DNA from: Candidatus Coatesiibacteriota bacterium
GTDB taxonomy: Bacteria > RBG-13-66-14 > B26-G2 > JAUVZD01
Assembly: GCA_030602715.1 (NCBI GenBank)
Contig: JAUVZD010000012.1
Coordinates: 1-64,000, forward strand
Length of the DNA: 64,000 nucleotides
Direction of reading: 5' to 3'
The position numbers were made by a program, and so were the translations under genes. Of this stretch, positions 23,381-32,075 are shown piece by piece (positions within the stretch are counted from its first letter, which is position 1; each line of letters starts with the position of its first letter). Under the pieces are notes generated by a model, which saw only the letters and a program-made list of their open reading frames with translations, was not told the DNA's origin and ran no database searches.

Positions 23381-24610
23381 TCACTCAAACCTCAGCGCCT
23401 CAATGGGGTGCAATCTCGCCGCCTTGTTTGCCGGATAGATGCCGAAAAGTATTCCAACCAGCACGGAGAAGGTAACCCCCAGAATGATAACCCAGGGCGG
23501 GGTGGAGACCGGCAGACCGATATTGACGGAGAGCAGTTTGACTACGCCGACGCCCAGAAGTATCCCCAAAATTCCCCCCACCAAGGACAGAGAAGCCGCC
23601 TCGGTGAGAAACTGAAAGAGGATATCCCGCCTCCGTGCCCCCAATGCCTTGCGGATGCCTATCTCCCGGGTGCGCTCGGTAACCGAGACCAGCATTATGT
23701 TCATTATCCCCACCCCACCGACCACCAGAGAGATACCCCCCACTCCTATCATCACCGCAAAGATCGCCCCGGTAAGGCTATGGAATAGGGAGAGCATCGC
23801 CTCCTGGGTTCGGATGGCGAAGTTATCCTCCTCGTCGGCTCTTAAGCCCCGCATTCGGCGCAACAGTTGGCGCACCTCCTCTATCGCCGGCTCAGGACTG
23901 CCCTCGCCGTAGGGCTTGACCATAAGCATCATAAACTGATTTAAGCCATATAGTTTCTTAAAGGTGGTGATGGGGATGCAGACTATGTTGTCCCGGCTCT
24001 GCCCGAAGACTGAACCCAACTTGTCCAGGGTGCCCACCACAGTGAAGGGCATGCCCTCAATCTTAACCCGTTTGTTGATGGGGTCGGTGTTACCGAAAAG
24101 CGTCTCTCTGGTCTCATAGCCCAACACGCAGATATAGCTGGTGGCAAGCTCGTCTGCGACGGTGACGAAACGCCCGGACTTGACCTCCATATCGTCCATA
24201 TTCTGTATCTCTTCATTGGTGCCCAACACAAAGAGATAGTTGGTGGTCCTACCCTTATAGCTTATTTTTTTCTGAGTTATAACCCTGGTAGCGACAAACT
24301 CCACATGGGGACAGTTCCTACGAATGGCATCAATATATTCCAGCTCCAGGTCCGGTCGGTTTCTCTGATCCCACCACTCCTCATCGCTGGTTATCATGGG
24401 ATTCATCTTGGAGACATAGAAGGTGTTGGAGCCCATAGAGGAGAGCAGGTTGGCAACATAGTCGTTCAACCCCAGAACCACGCTGATGAGCACCACCACG
24501 GTCATCACCCCGATGACGATGCCCAAGGTGGTCAGTATGGAGCGCATCTTGTTAGTCACAAGGGAGCGCAGAGCCATTATTACGCTCTCAATTAGTATTT
24601 TTGTGCCCAT
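23381..24610 (-). CDS. MacB/FtsX-type ABC transporter permease 1
   Basis: 409 residues. First helix SILTTLGIVIGVMTVVVLIS, MacB-type periplasmic domain, and FtsX domain with GGVGIMNIMLVSVTERTREIG. It lies 56 bases after the ATPase gene and is the natural partner of that ATPase and the MacA-type adaptor. Together they would form a tripartite MacAB-TolC-like exporter of a peptide, toxin, lipid or other metabolite. It is more diverged from permeases 2 and 3 than these are from each other. Confidence 0.9.
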   Translation of the reverse strand: MGTKILIESVIMALRSLVTNKMRSILTTLGIVIGVMTVVVLISVVLGLNDYVANLLSSMGSNTFYVSKMNPMITSDEEWWDQRNRPDLELEYIDAIRRNCPHVEFVATRVITQKKISYKGRTTNYLFVLGTNEEIQNMDDMEVKSGRFVTVADELATSYICVLGYETRETLFGNTDPINKRVKIEGMPFTVVGTLDKLGSVFGQSRDNIVCIPITTFKKLYGLNQFMMLMVKPYGEGSPEPAIEEVRQLLRRMRGLRADEEDNFAIRTQEAMLSLFHSLTGAIFAVMIGVGGISLVVGGVGIMNIMLVSVTERTREIGIRKALGARRRDILFQFLTEAASLSLVGGILGILLGVGVVKLLSVNIGLPVSTPPWVIILGVTFSVLVGILFGIYPANKAARLHPIEALRFE

Positions 24611-24666
24611 CTCTTAATGGTGGTTTGAGCAGGTTTTGGCTTCAGACGAGGCTCAAAACCTCCCTA

Positions 24667-25389
24667 TCAGCTAAAGTTACGGCGGCTCTTGATCTCCTCA
24701 TCGGATTGAATCTGTCCGTCACGGAGCAGAACCAACCTTTTGGTGTGTTCGGCGATCTCCGGGTCGTGGGTTACTACTATGATAGTGTTTCCCTCCTCGT
24801 TCAGTCGGTCAAAGATAGCCATAATCTCGCCGCTGGTCTTGGTATCCAGGTTGCCGGTGGGCTCATCCGCTAAGATAATGGAGGGCTTGTTTATCAGTGC
24901 CCGGGCGATAGCCACCCGCTGGCGCTCCCCCCCGGATAGCTCGCTGGGTTTATGCTTGACCCGTTCCCCCATACCCACTGCGGTAAGCGTCTCCGTTGCC
25001 CTCTGCTTGCGCTCGTCCCGAGGCACGCCGGAGTATATCAGCGGAAGCTCTACATTTGCCAGGGCTGGAGAACGAGGGAGCAGATTATAAACCTGGAAGA
25101 CAAAGCCGATCTTAATGTTACGGATATGGGCAAGCTCATCCTCACTACAATCGCTTATCTCCCTTCCCTCAAATATGTAATTACCGCTGGTGGGGGTGTC
25201 CAGACATCCGATGATGTTCATCAGGGTGGATTTTCCCGAGCCGGACGGCCCCATAATGGCGATATAATCCCCCGACGAGACCCGCATGGTTAAATCCACC
25301 AGGGCTTTGACCTGATGAGCCTTCCCCATATCGTATGTCTTGTCTATCCCCTCAAGGACGATAAGGGCGCCGTCGCCGGAGACGTTCAT
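24667..25389 (-). CDS. MacB/LolD-type ABC transporter ATPase
   Basis: 240 residues. Walker [10 protein letters not shown] (47-55), Q-loop in GFVFQVYNL, signature [15 protein letters not shown] (from 151), Walker [13 protein letters not shown] (171-182), H-loop [12 protein letters not shown]. It belongs to the MacB/LolD/FtsE group that drives FtsX-type permeases. It follows the adaptor gene by one base, so the two are tightly coupled. It is the only ATPase in the cluster for three permeases. Confidence 0.95.
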   Translation of the reverse strand: MNVSGDGALIVLEGIDKTYDMGKAHQVKALVDLTMRVSSGDYIAIMGPSGSGKSTLMNIIGCLDTPTSGNYIFEGREISDCSEDELAHIRNIKIGFVFQVYNLLPRSPALANVELPLIYSGVPRDERKQRATETLTAVGMGERVKHKPSELSGGERQRVAIARALINKPSIILADEPTGNLDTKTSGEIMAIFDRLNEEGNTIIVVTHDPEIAEHTKRLVLLRDGQIQSDEEIKSRRNFS

Positions 25390-25390
25390 C

Positions 25391-26674
25391 TCAGTCCCCC
25401 TCCTCCACTATCCTCTCCACTACCTTTACACTATCCCCCCGCTCCAACTTCCGCAGGGCTTTATAGGAACCGGTGATGATTGTATCCCCCTCGTTCAAGC
25501 CGGCGACTACCTCAAAGTTCTGCTCATCGGAGATACCGGTGGTCACCGGCACAAAGACCGCCTTATCGTCCTCAACCATAAAGACCCCCTCCACCAGTTT
25601 TTCATCCTCCACTTTCAGAGTGCCCTTCTTCTTCATCTCCTCAATATCCTCCCGGGTCAGATCGGGGTCACGGCGGACGACCGACTGGATGGGCACTTGG
25701 AGACAGTCCTCTTTGGTGGCGGTGATGATATCCACGGTGGCGGACATCCCTGAGCGTAGCTCCTCCGGGGCATCCTCCAGCAGGACGGTTACGATGAAGT
25801 TGGTGGCTTCATCGGTGCTTAGAGACCCCACCGCGGAGACATTGGGGGTGTTGGCTATCTCCATCACGGTGCCTTTGAAGACCTGGTCCGAGAAGGCATC
25901 CACCTCAATCCTGGCTTCCTGACCCACCTTCACCCTGACCACATCCACCTCATCTATCTCCGCCTCCACCTCCATAACCCCCATATTGGATACCTCCAGA
26001 AGCACCGTGCCGGCGATATTCATGGTGCCGGGCACAGCCACCTCCCCCTCCTCAATGTTTATCCTGGCGACGATGCCGTCTATGGGGGAGGTATAGCGGG
26101 TCTTGGAGTAGGCGTCCCGGGCGGCGACCAGTGTCGCCTGTGCCTGGGAGTAAGCTGCCAGAGCGGAGGTGTAGTTGCTCTCCAGCATCTTGTAGGCGGT
26201 GGTTGCCATATCAAACTCCGCATCGGAGATGAGACCTTCTTTATAAAGGGATTCCTGCCTGCGATAGACATCCCGCCCCTCATCCAACTGCCTTTTTGCC
26301 AGGTCCAGGGCGGAGGAAGCCTGCTGAAGGGCGGCTTCGGCTCTGCGCAGGTCCTGATAATACTGGGTATCGTCCAGCCGCAGAAGGAGCTGACCTGCAG
26401 AGACTGACTCCCCCTCCTCAACCGCCACCTCCACCACCTCGCCGATCACATAGGCGGATATATCCACCGAGGAGGTGGGCTGAACCTTACCCGGACCGCT
26501 GACGATGGAGACCAGCTTGCCCCGGTTGACCTCCCCCTGCACCACCTTCACGCTCTTGTCCGAGGAACGGAGGAAGTTGAAGAGGATGAGTGCGACGACA
26601 ATCCCCCCTATGATGGAGGCGATGATTATCCGCTTCTTCTTCTTGGACATTTTCTTTCTTTCTTTCTTTGCCAT
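25391..26674 (-). CDS. MacA/HlyD-type periplasmic adaptor
   Basis: 427 residues; ATG at 26674 with GAGG upstream. A Lys-rich start and one membrane helix ([18 protein letters not shown]) anchor it in the inner membrane. It then shows a lipoyl-like segment ([20 protein letters not shown]), a long helical hairpin (about 105-190, [19 protein letters not shown]), the second lipoyl half ([19 protein letters not shown]) and beta-barrel domains. This is the membrane-fusion protein of a tripartite exporter, linking MacB-type permeases to TolC. Confidence 0.92.
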   Translation of the reverse strand: MAKKERKKMSKKKKRIIIASIIGGIVVALILFNFLRSSDKSVKVVQGEVNRGKLVSIVSGPGKVQPTSSVDISAYVIGEVVEVAVEEGESVSAGQLLLRLDDTQYYQDLRRAEAALQQASSALDLAKRQLDEGRDVYRRQESLYKEGLISDAEFDMATTAYKMLESNYTSALAAYSQAQATLVAARDAYSKTRYTSPIDGIVARINIEEGEVAVPGTMNIAGTVLLEVSNMGVMEVEAEIDEVDVVRVKVGQEARIEVDAFSDQVFKGTVMEIANTPNVSAVGSLSTDEATNFIVTVLLEDAPEELRSGMSATVDIITATKEDCLQVPIQSVVRRDPDLTREDIEEMKKKGTLKVEDEKLVEGVFMVEDDKAVFVPVTTGISDEQNFEVVAGLNEGDTIITGSYKALRKLERGDSVKVVERIVEEGD

Positions 26675-26744
26675 AGCTTGCTACCTCAGGTATATGAAGA
26701 TTGAGTGTTTTCTATATTCAAATAATGCCAGTCATCAAAAACAT

Positions 26745-28109
26745 CTAGGGGAGACTTAAAGTCCCCACAGCCCGCTCAAGCTCAATTGCCGCCATCTGAT
26801 AGTCATAGACCGCACTGATGTAGTCTCCGTTTGCCTTGGAGTAGGTAGCTTGGGCGTCGGTCAGTTCAATGATAGAGCCGGCTTCCAGCTCATAACGCCT
26901 CTCGGCAAGTTCCAGTTCCAAACTGGCTTGCACCATAGCTCGCTTTGCCACCACCGTCCGCTCGGAAGCCTCCTGGGCGGAAAGATACGCCGAGCGCACC
27001 TCCAGGCTGATGCTCTCGTCGCTCTGCTGTTGTTTAATCTCCGCCAGCTTCTTCGCCGCCCGGGCTCTGGCGATTGCGGATTCGGTGGACAGTCCGTCAA
27101 AGAGATTCAGGCTTATCTGCACTCCGATGCTGTAGCCGTCGTTGTCGCCCCAATCCCCGAAGTCCAAGGTGTCGTCACTCCAGTAGTAACTGCTAACTCC
27201 GGAAAGGTGGGGGAGTTTTCCGCTGATTGAAGCCCACTTTGAGTAGTCAGCGGCAGCGAGCTCCTTCTCAACGCTCAAAATCTCCTTGCGATTCATCAGG
27301 GCACACTGCAGGCACTCCTCATACTCCAGCGTCTCCAGTGGGAAGTCAACCACATCCTGCAAGGTGACGGAGGAGTCCACCGGCAAGCCGATGAGGTAGC
27401 AAAGGTTCATCTTGGTCACCTCAAAGGCGTTACGGGCGGAGATCAGTATCAGCATGGCGTCGGCTTCAGCGGTCTGAGCGGTGAGGACATCAATCTGGGA
27501 TACCCCCCCGAGCTCATACATCTTCTCCGCCAAATCCAGATGGCGGCTTGCGGCTTGGTGGACATACTCGGCGGAAGAGAGCATCTTCTCCGCTTGAAGG
27601 ATGGCAAAATAGGCTCTGCTCACCTCCACGGCCAGCTTCTCTCGCTCAATCTCATATCCCAGCTCGACGGCTTTGTAGCTCGCCCTACTGGCAAGGAGGG
27701 AGAACCAACTCAGGGGGGAGATGAGCGGAACGGTTACAGTGGCATCAAAACGATACACGTTTTGCACCCCTCCACCGAAATCAAACAGGTCGCCGAAGCC
27801 CCCGAAGCCCAGTGTGCCATACGATGTTCCCCAACTGCGATTGAAGTTCCCGCCCAGCGAGACTATGGGCAGAAGCCCACCCCAGCCGGCTAACTTATCC
27901 GCGGAAGCCGAGCTTTTCTGATACTGCGCAAGGGCCAGGTTGGGAGGGTGCTTGAGAGCCATCTCTATACACCGACCAAGGGAAAGGTAAATGGCTTCTT
28001 CCTCTACCTGCGACGGCGACACCTCCTGTGCGTGCGCAGAGGGAAGTGCCAAAGCAAAAAGTGGCAGAACACAGAGCAGATACCAGCGCTTAAGCCGCGA
28101 TAAATCCAC
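26745..28109 (-). CDS. TolC-family outer-membrane efflux channel
   Basis: 454 residues; GTG at 28109, overlapping the previous gene by 20 bases. Signal peptide (LCVLPLFALALPSAHA), then two repeats of the outer-membrane efflux protein fold: SLGRCIEMALKHPPNLALAQ at the start of the first, LNLFDGLSTESAIARARAA in the second, with long amphipathic helices. It forms the trimeric channel of the tripartite exporter with the adaptor downstream. Confidence 0.92.
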   Translation of the reverse strand: MDLSRLKRWYLLCVLPLFALALPSAHAQEVSPSQVEEEAIYLSLGRCIEMALKHPPNLALAQYQKSSASADKLAGWGGLLPIVSLGGNFNRSWGTSYGTLGFGGFGDLFDFGGGVQNVYRFDATVTVPLISPLSWFSLLASRASYKAVELGYEIEREKLAVEVSRAYFAILQAEKMLSSAEYVHQAASRHLDLAEKMYELGGVSQIDVLTAQTAEADAMLILISARNAFEVTKMNLCYLIGLPVDSSVTLQDVVDFPLETLEYEECLQCALMNRKEILSVEKELAAADYSKWASISGKLPHLSGVSSYYWSDDTLDFGDWGDNDGYSIGVQISLNLFDGLSTESAIARARAAKKLAEIKQQQSDESISLEVRSAYLSAQEASERTVVAKRAMVQASLELELAERRYELEAGSIIELTDAQATYSKANGDYISAVYDYQMAAIELERAVGTLSLP

Positions 28110-28797
28110 TAAAGACCTCCGAGATGACGATGGAGACCGCTATCCAGATTCCCCACAGGGTGAAGACCAGTCCGTAGCCCTTATTTCTGGAGAGGCTCAT
28201 GGTGATAGATACCCCTATGGACATGAGCACCAAAGCCCAGATCTGGAATACATCAAAATGACCGAGGATTTTATAGATGATTTGCAAAAATCCCCCGGCA
28301 TCAGCCATATCCGCCGGCAACACCTTGGACAGATTCAATCCAGCCATAATATCCCTCTTGAGTAGCACCAGAATCGTATTGACTATCGCCCCGAAGACGA
28401 ATACCAGGTTGGAGTATGAGACCACCGCCAGCCCCCGCTTGAAGGTCCCGTCTCCGCCCAACATGTTGGAGCCGAGATAAAGGAACAACGCCTGCATAAG
28501 GATGAGCAGCAGGAAGACCAGCGGACGGGAGGCGAGCTCAATGGTCATCCGAACCGGGCTCTCCAAGGATTGATACGCTCCGACAGCTTGTTCCTCGTTC
28601 AGTCTGCCGTCCTCAACCATCTGGTCAAAAACTTCATACTGGATATCAGTGTAGATGGGATAGACTACGGCGAATGCCGCCAGCGAGAAGACGGCTACCA
28701 CCAGGAAGGGTATAAACCAATCCGGCTTCTCCTGCAGATGAGCGAAGAGCTCACCGGGGGCGCAGAAAAGATTGAGGATTCGTTTTAAAGGATTCAT
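28090..28797 (-). CDS. YIP1-family integral membrane protein
   Basis: 235 residues from ATG at 28797 with AAAGGAG upstream. The N-terminal MNPLKRILNLFCAPGELFAHLQEKPDW pattern (split here by one helix) followed by five hydrophobic helices is typical of bacterial YIP1-domain proteins. These often accompany ABC exporters with unclear roles. It is the first gene of the exporter cluster, overlapping the TolC gene by 20 bases, so it is almost surely part of the same transcript. Confidence 0.8.
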   Translation of the reverse strand: MNPLKRILNLFCAPGELFAHLQEKPDWFIPFLVVAVFSLAAFAVVYPIYTDIQYEVFDQMVEDGRLNEEQAVGAYQSLESPVRMTIELASRPLVFLLLILMQALFLYLGSNMLGGDGTFKRGLAVVSYSNLVFVFGAIVNTILVLLKRDIMAGLNLSKVLPADMADAGGFLQIIYKILGHFDVFQIWALVLMSIGVSITMSLSRNKGYGLVFTLWGIWIAVSIVISEVFSGFIAA

Positions 28798-29190
28798 GGA
28801 AAGCTCCTTTTTCCCCCCTCTACAAAAAATTGAGGTAAGATATCCTGATGAAATTAAACATGAAAATATCAACGGGAGAATTACCTGTCAAGCCAAATCG
28901 GAAAGTATCGGGGGTACTGTGAGCCCAGAGATATACCCCCACCCAAATAAGACGAAAAAAACTCCACCAGGTTTCAGGTGTAGGCGGGAAATTGGGCATT
29001 TGAAATCAAAAAACCGACCCGGCGGAGGTCGGCTTTTGTTATGAATTCAACAAATTTTTCGCTTTTTGAAAACAACACCTCAATCACCCCCGGCTTCATA
29101 TTACAACTTCGGCGGGTAACGTCCGCCTTAAGACGACCCGCCAAATTATCGGACATCATGGCTGTGGTTCACAAGCCCACTTTCATGGAG
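28798..29190. other. Intergenic region with one terminator
   Basis: About 390 bases between two leftward genes. Besides the terminator at 29008-29038 and the ribosome site of the YIP1 gene, nothing was recognised. A 61-codon minus-strand frame at 28974-29159 crosses the terminator and looks like chance. Confidence 0.5.
29008..29038. terminator. Terminator, probably of the HemW-like operon
   Basis: CCGACC-CGGCGGA-GGTCGG hairpin flanked by A-run on the left and TTTT on the right, so it could work on either strand. It follows the leftward HemW-like gene. Confidence 0.75.
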
Positions 29191-30441
29191 TCAAATACCA
29201 TATCTCAGACAATATTCCCTCAGGCGGTTTAGAGCGGAGAAGAACTCCCGCATCATCCGGCTCACCACCATCATCCCCCCGGCGGTGACCCGGAGTTCCT
29301 CACCGTCGCACTCCACCACACCCAAGAACTGCAAAAGACCGACCAGGCTCTGAATTCCATTGGACGGTGAGTCTCCAAAGCGACGGGGGAAGCCATCACC
29401 CCTTATACCCATACCGAATAGGGTGGTAAGCAGACGATAGCGGGAAGCCTCCGAGCGGGAAAGCCCCCTAAACAGCGCCACGGGAAGCCCACCCTTTTCC
29501 AACATATGGCTATACCTGTCCAGTGAAAAAGTATTGGCATAGAGACCACCCCCAAAGAAACCCACCGCCCCGCAGCCGACAGCGATATAGTCCCCGTAGT
29601 CCACTATATATTCGTCTATCATCATCCTCCCCCGGGAGAAGCACCAGGCGGTTGAGGGCTGATAGCCCCCGTCATACATCTCCTCCAGTATCATTTTATA
29701 AAAAAGCCCCTCACAACGATTATCTGGTTTGAGCGAGGGCGGTAAGGGGTCTCCACGATTGAGCGGAGGCATAAGTGGATAGAATGTGACCTGGTCCACC
29801 TCCAACTCCCTCACCATGGCAATGTCGTTTCTAAACACTTCCGGGGGCTGGTCAGGGAGGTTGTAGAGTATGTCTATGTTGAGGGTCTCAAAGTTCCCCT
29901 GGGCTAGTCGCACCTTCTCCTGTGCCTCAACGCCGGTGTGGGAGGTGCGCCCCATCGCTTTGAGGAGTCTGTCATTGAAACTCTGAACCCCGACCGAGAG
30001 CCTCCCCACCCCAAGTTCCTTGAGCAAGGCGATATTTTTTGAGGTGATGTCGGAGGGGTTGGTCTCAAGCGATATCACCGCTCCACCGAGACGGGACTTG
30101 AGATGGGAAAGGAGGCTTGCCAGCTCATCCATCATCACTGTGGGGGTCCCCCCACCCAAATAGATGTGGGCGAAACGAAACCCCCTATCCAGATAGAGGT
30201 CTATCTCGGTTCTCAGATTGCGGAAATACCGTCTGGCTATATCCTCATGGAATTGATAGCGGTGGAAGGAACAATAAAGGCAGGGTTGTCGGCAGAAAGG
30301 AATGTGGATGTAAAGAGCGGATTCACCCTTTGAGGGGGTTAGAAAGTGGTCGTCCTGGCATCTCTTGAGGGAGGTGAACTTCCTTCCCTCCAGGCGGACC
30401 AAACCGCCCGCCAACCGGGAAAGCCAAGATAAGCCCTTCAT
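29191..30441 (-). CDS. HemN/HemW-like radical SAM protein
   Basis: 416 residues. Radical SAM motif CRQPCLYC at 50-57 within LYIHIPFC...SFH, then LGGGTPT, LETNP and SVGVQSFND, the signature of the coproporphyrinogen III oxidase-like family. True HemN makes haem precursors anaerobically, while HemW is a haem chaperone. A 40-residue N-terminal extension ahead of the core and the late GAVGFFGGGLYANTF (in place of the usual G-A-S-Y) make the exact role unclear. No other haem gene is near. It lies 44 bases downstream of the candidate anti-sigma factor. Confidence 0.8.
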   Translation of the reverse strand: MKGLSWLSRLAGGLVRLEGRKFTSLKRCQDDHFLTPSKGESALYIHIPFCRQPCLYCSFHRYQFHEDIARRYFRNLRTEIDLYLDRGFRFAHIYLGGGTPTVMMDELASLLSHLKSRLGGAVISLETNPSDITSKNIALLKELGVGRLSVGVQSFNDRLLKAMGRTSHTGVEAQEKVRLAQGNFETLNIDILYNLPDQPPEVFRNDIAMVRELEVDQVTFYPLMPPLNRGDPLPPSLKPDNRCEGLFYKMILEEMYDGGYQPSTAWCFSRGRMMIDEYIVDYGDYIAVGCGAVGFFGGGLYANTFSLDRYSHMLEKGGLPVALFRGLSRSEASRYRLLTTLFGMGIRGDGFPRRFGDSPSNGIQSLVGLLQFLGVVECDGEELRVTAGGMMVVSRMMREFFSALNRLREYCLRYGI

Positions 30442-30484
30442 CCCACCAACTCCACAACTATGTTATATATGTTATACATCTCCC

Positions 30485-30757
30485 CTACTTATTCAGTGGA
30501 TTCTCATCATATGCATCCAAGTCAGCGACGACCTGGTCCAGGAGTGCAGGCGGTTTCTCTCTTCTCTCAGCGTACCATCTATGTATCTCCTGGCAGATTT
30601 TTTTCTTGTGGGACATCTCCAGGCAACGTCCACAACAATCTACGCAGACGGCAATTTCCGGGCAGGTCCGCTCAAACTCCTCCGCAGCCAGCTCTATATT
30701 CAGCTCTCTGGTGACAAACTCAAACCACTTTGATCCACACACAAAATAAGACGACAT
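30485..30757 (-). CDS. Cysteine-rich candidate anti-sigma factor
   Basis: 90 residues from ATG at 30757, with AAAGGGG upstream; a GTG at 30766 overlapping the sigma-factor stop (GTGA) is also possible. The centre has a dense cluster, CPEIAVCVDCCGRCLEMSHK followed by KKIC, that could bind zinc or an Fe-S cluster. Position right after an ECF sigma gene, with overlapping or nearly overlapping frames, is typical of anti-sigma factors. The standard zinc-anti-sigma pattern (HxxxCxxC) is not exactly present. No membrane helix, so it would be soluble. Confidence 0.55.
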   Translation of the reverse strand: MSSYFVCGSKWFEFVTRELNIELAAEEFERTCPEIAVCVDCCGRCLEMSHKKKICQEIHRWYAERREKPPALLDQVVADLDAYDENPLNK

Positions 30758-30762
30758 CTTTA

Positions 30763-31398
30763 TCACCCCTTTACATTCAACATGCCTGTCTTTTTAGCGA
30801 ACTCATACAGTTTCTTGCGCAGAAGCCCTCGTCCACGGGATATGCGGGAACGGACCGTCCCTATGGGCACATCCATAACGTCCGTAATCTCCTGGTAAGT
30901 CAAATCCTCCAGGTCGGCAAGGATAACCGCCTCCCTAAACACCTCCGGAATCTCCGCCAGGGCTTGGGTTATCTCATCACCCAAATAATCCAGCCTGGCG
31001 CTGTCCCCTCCCTTCAACTGCTGTGGAGGTTTGCTTCTATTCTCCCCGCCGGGTCCCCCCAAAGGGGATTCGGTGAAACCGGAGGGGGTAAAAGACTCCA
31101 CCTCATCAACATCTACCTGCCTGGGAAGGCGGGAAAGCCGACGATATTCGTTAATAAAAGTGTTCCTTAGTATTTTAAACATCCAAGCCTTGCAATTTGT
31201 TCCTGGTTGGTATAGATGGAAGAAGCGATAGGCACGCAAGACGGCATCCTGCACCAAATCCTGCGCCCGGCTCTCATTGTGGGTCAGATGGTAAGCCAGA
31301 TTGTAGAGCGCACCCAGATGGGTCAAGGCTTCCTCTTCAAATAAGGCTCGCTTCTCCTCTATATCTTTCTTTGAATGGTCTTTTTTGCCCTCGGGCAT
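30763..31398 (-). CDS. ECF-type RNA polymerase sigma factor
   Basis: 211 residues. Region 2 (AQDLVQDAVLRAYRFFHLY, then CKAWMFKILRNTFINEYRR) and region 4 (VILADLEDLTYQEITDVMD, then VPIGTVRSRISRGRGLLRK) are clear. Between them is an unusually long Pro/Gly/Ser-rich linker of about 50 residues (SPLGGPGGENRSKPPQQLKG). It directs RNA polymerase to a stress- or envelope-related regulon. The overlapping downstream gene is the likely anti-sigma factor. Which promoters it reads is unknown. Confidence 0.93.
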   Translation of the reverse strand: MPEGKKDHSKKDIEEKRALFEEEALTHLGALYNLAYHLTHNESRAQDLVQDAVLRAYRFFHLYQPGTNCKAWMFKILRNTFINEYRRLSRLPRQVDVDEVESFTPSGFTESPLGGPGGENRSKPPQQLKGGDSARLDYLGDEITQALAEIPEVFREAVILADLEDLTYQEITDVMDVPIGTVRSRISRGRGLLRKKLYEFAKKTGMLNVKG

Positions 31399-31430
31399 AA
31401 TCTATTAATCAGTTGGTTGCCTGCTAAAGC

Positions 31431-32066
31431 TCAATCCTTCACCTTAAAGAAGGGGTTATTTGCCATCTCGTGACCGATGGTGGTGGGAGGACCATGACCG
31501 GGATAGACCCTGGTATCTGCGGGCAGGCGGAAGAGCTTCTCGGTAACTGAGCGCCTGAGCTCCTCCCAGTCTCCGCCGGGAAGGTCATCTCTACCCACGC
31601 CCTCAAAGAAGAGGGTATCACCGGAGAACAGCACACCTTGACGATAAAGGCAGATCCCCCCGGGTGAGTGACCCGGGGTATAGATTATCTTTAAGTTGAT
31701 CCCCCCACAACAGATATACTCTCCTTCATCAACCAAAATATATTTGCTGGGCACCTTGAAGTCAATATCCATATCCGGAATAAACTGGTCCCAGGCGACG
31801 GCGAACATGAACTCGTCTGCGGGATGGATGGCTACTCCGGAGCCGGTAGCCTCCACCACCTCATAGTCAGCCAATATGTGGTCAATGTGACCGTGCGTGT
31901 TAACTACCAGGTCTATCTGCAACTTCAGCTCAGAGATGCGCTCAACAATCCTCTCGCCTTCCCCACCGGGGTCAATCACCACCCCCATCCGGCTCTCCCG
32001 CTCATAGACCAGGTAACAATTGGTGGACATAGGACCCACTACCAGAGTATCTACACAAAGGGTCAT
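31431..32066 (-). CDS. Metallo-beta-lactamase-fold hydrolase (glyoxalase II-like)
   Basis: 211 residues. Zinc motif THGHIDH at 57-63, further ligands in TPGHSPGG and FSGDTLF, and a final YPGHGPPT. This matches the small GloB-like hydrolase group that often cleaves thioesters, such as S-lactoylglutathione or other acylated thiols. It lies ten bases from the upstream lipoprotein gene and about 30 from the sigma gene, so it is probably in one transcript with them. Confidence 0.9.
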   Translation of the reverse strand: MTLCVDTLVVGPMSTNCYLVYERESRMGVVIDPGGEGERIVERISELKLQIDLVVNTHGHIDHILADYEVVEATGSGVAIHPADEFMFAVAWDQFIPDMDIDFKVPSKYILVDEGEYICCGGINLKIIYTPGHSPGGICLYRQGVLFSGDTLFFEGVGRDDLPGGDWEELRRSVTEKLFRLPADTRVYPGHGPPTTIGHEMANNPFFKVKD

Positions 32067-32075
32067 CCAGCCCCC

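Noticed and set aside
28974-29159. Small leftward gene of 61 codons
   Set aside because: It runs through a good terminator hairpin and has no ribosome site or family pattern.
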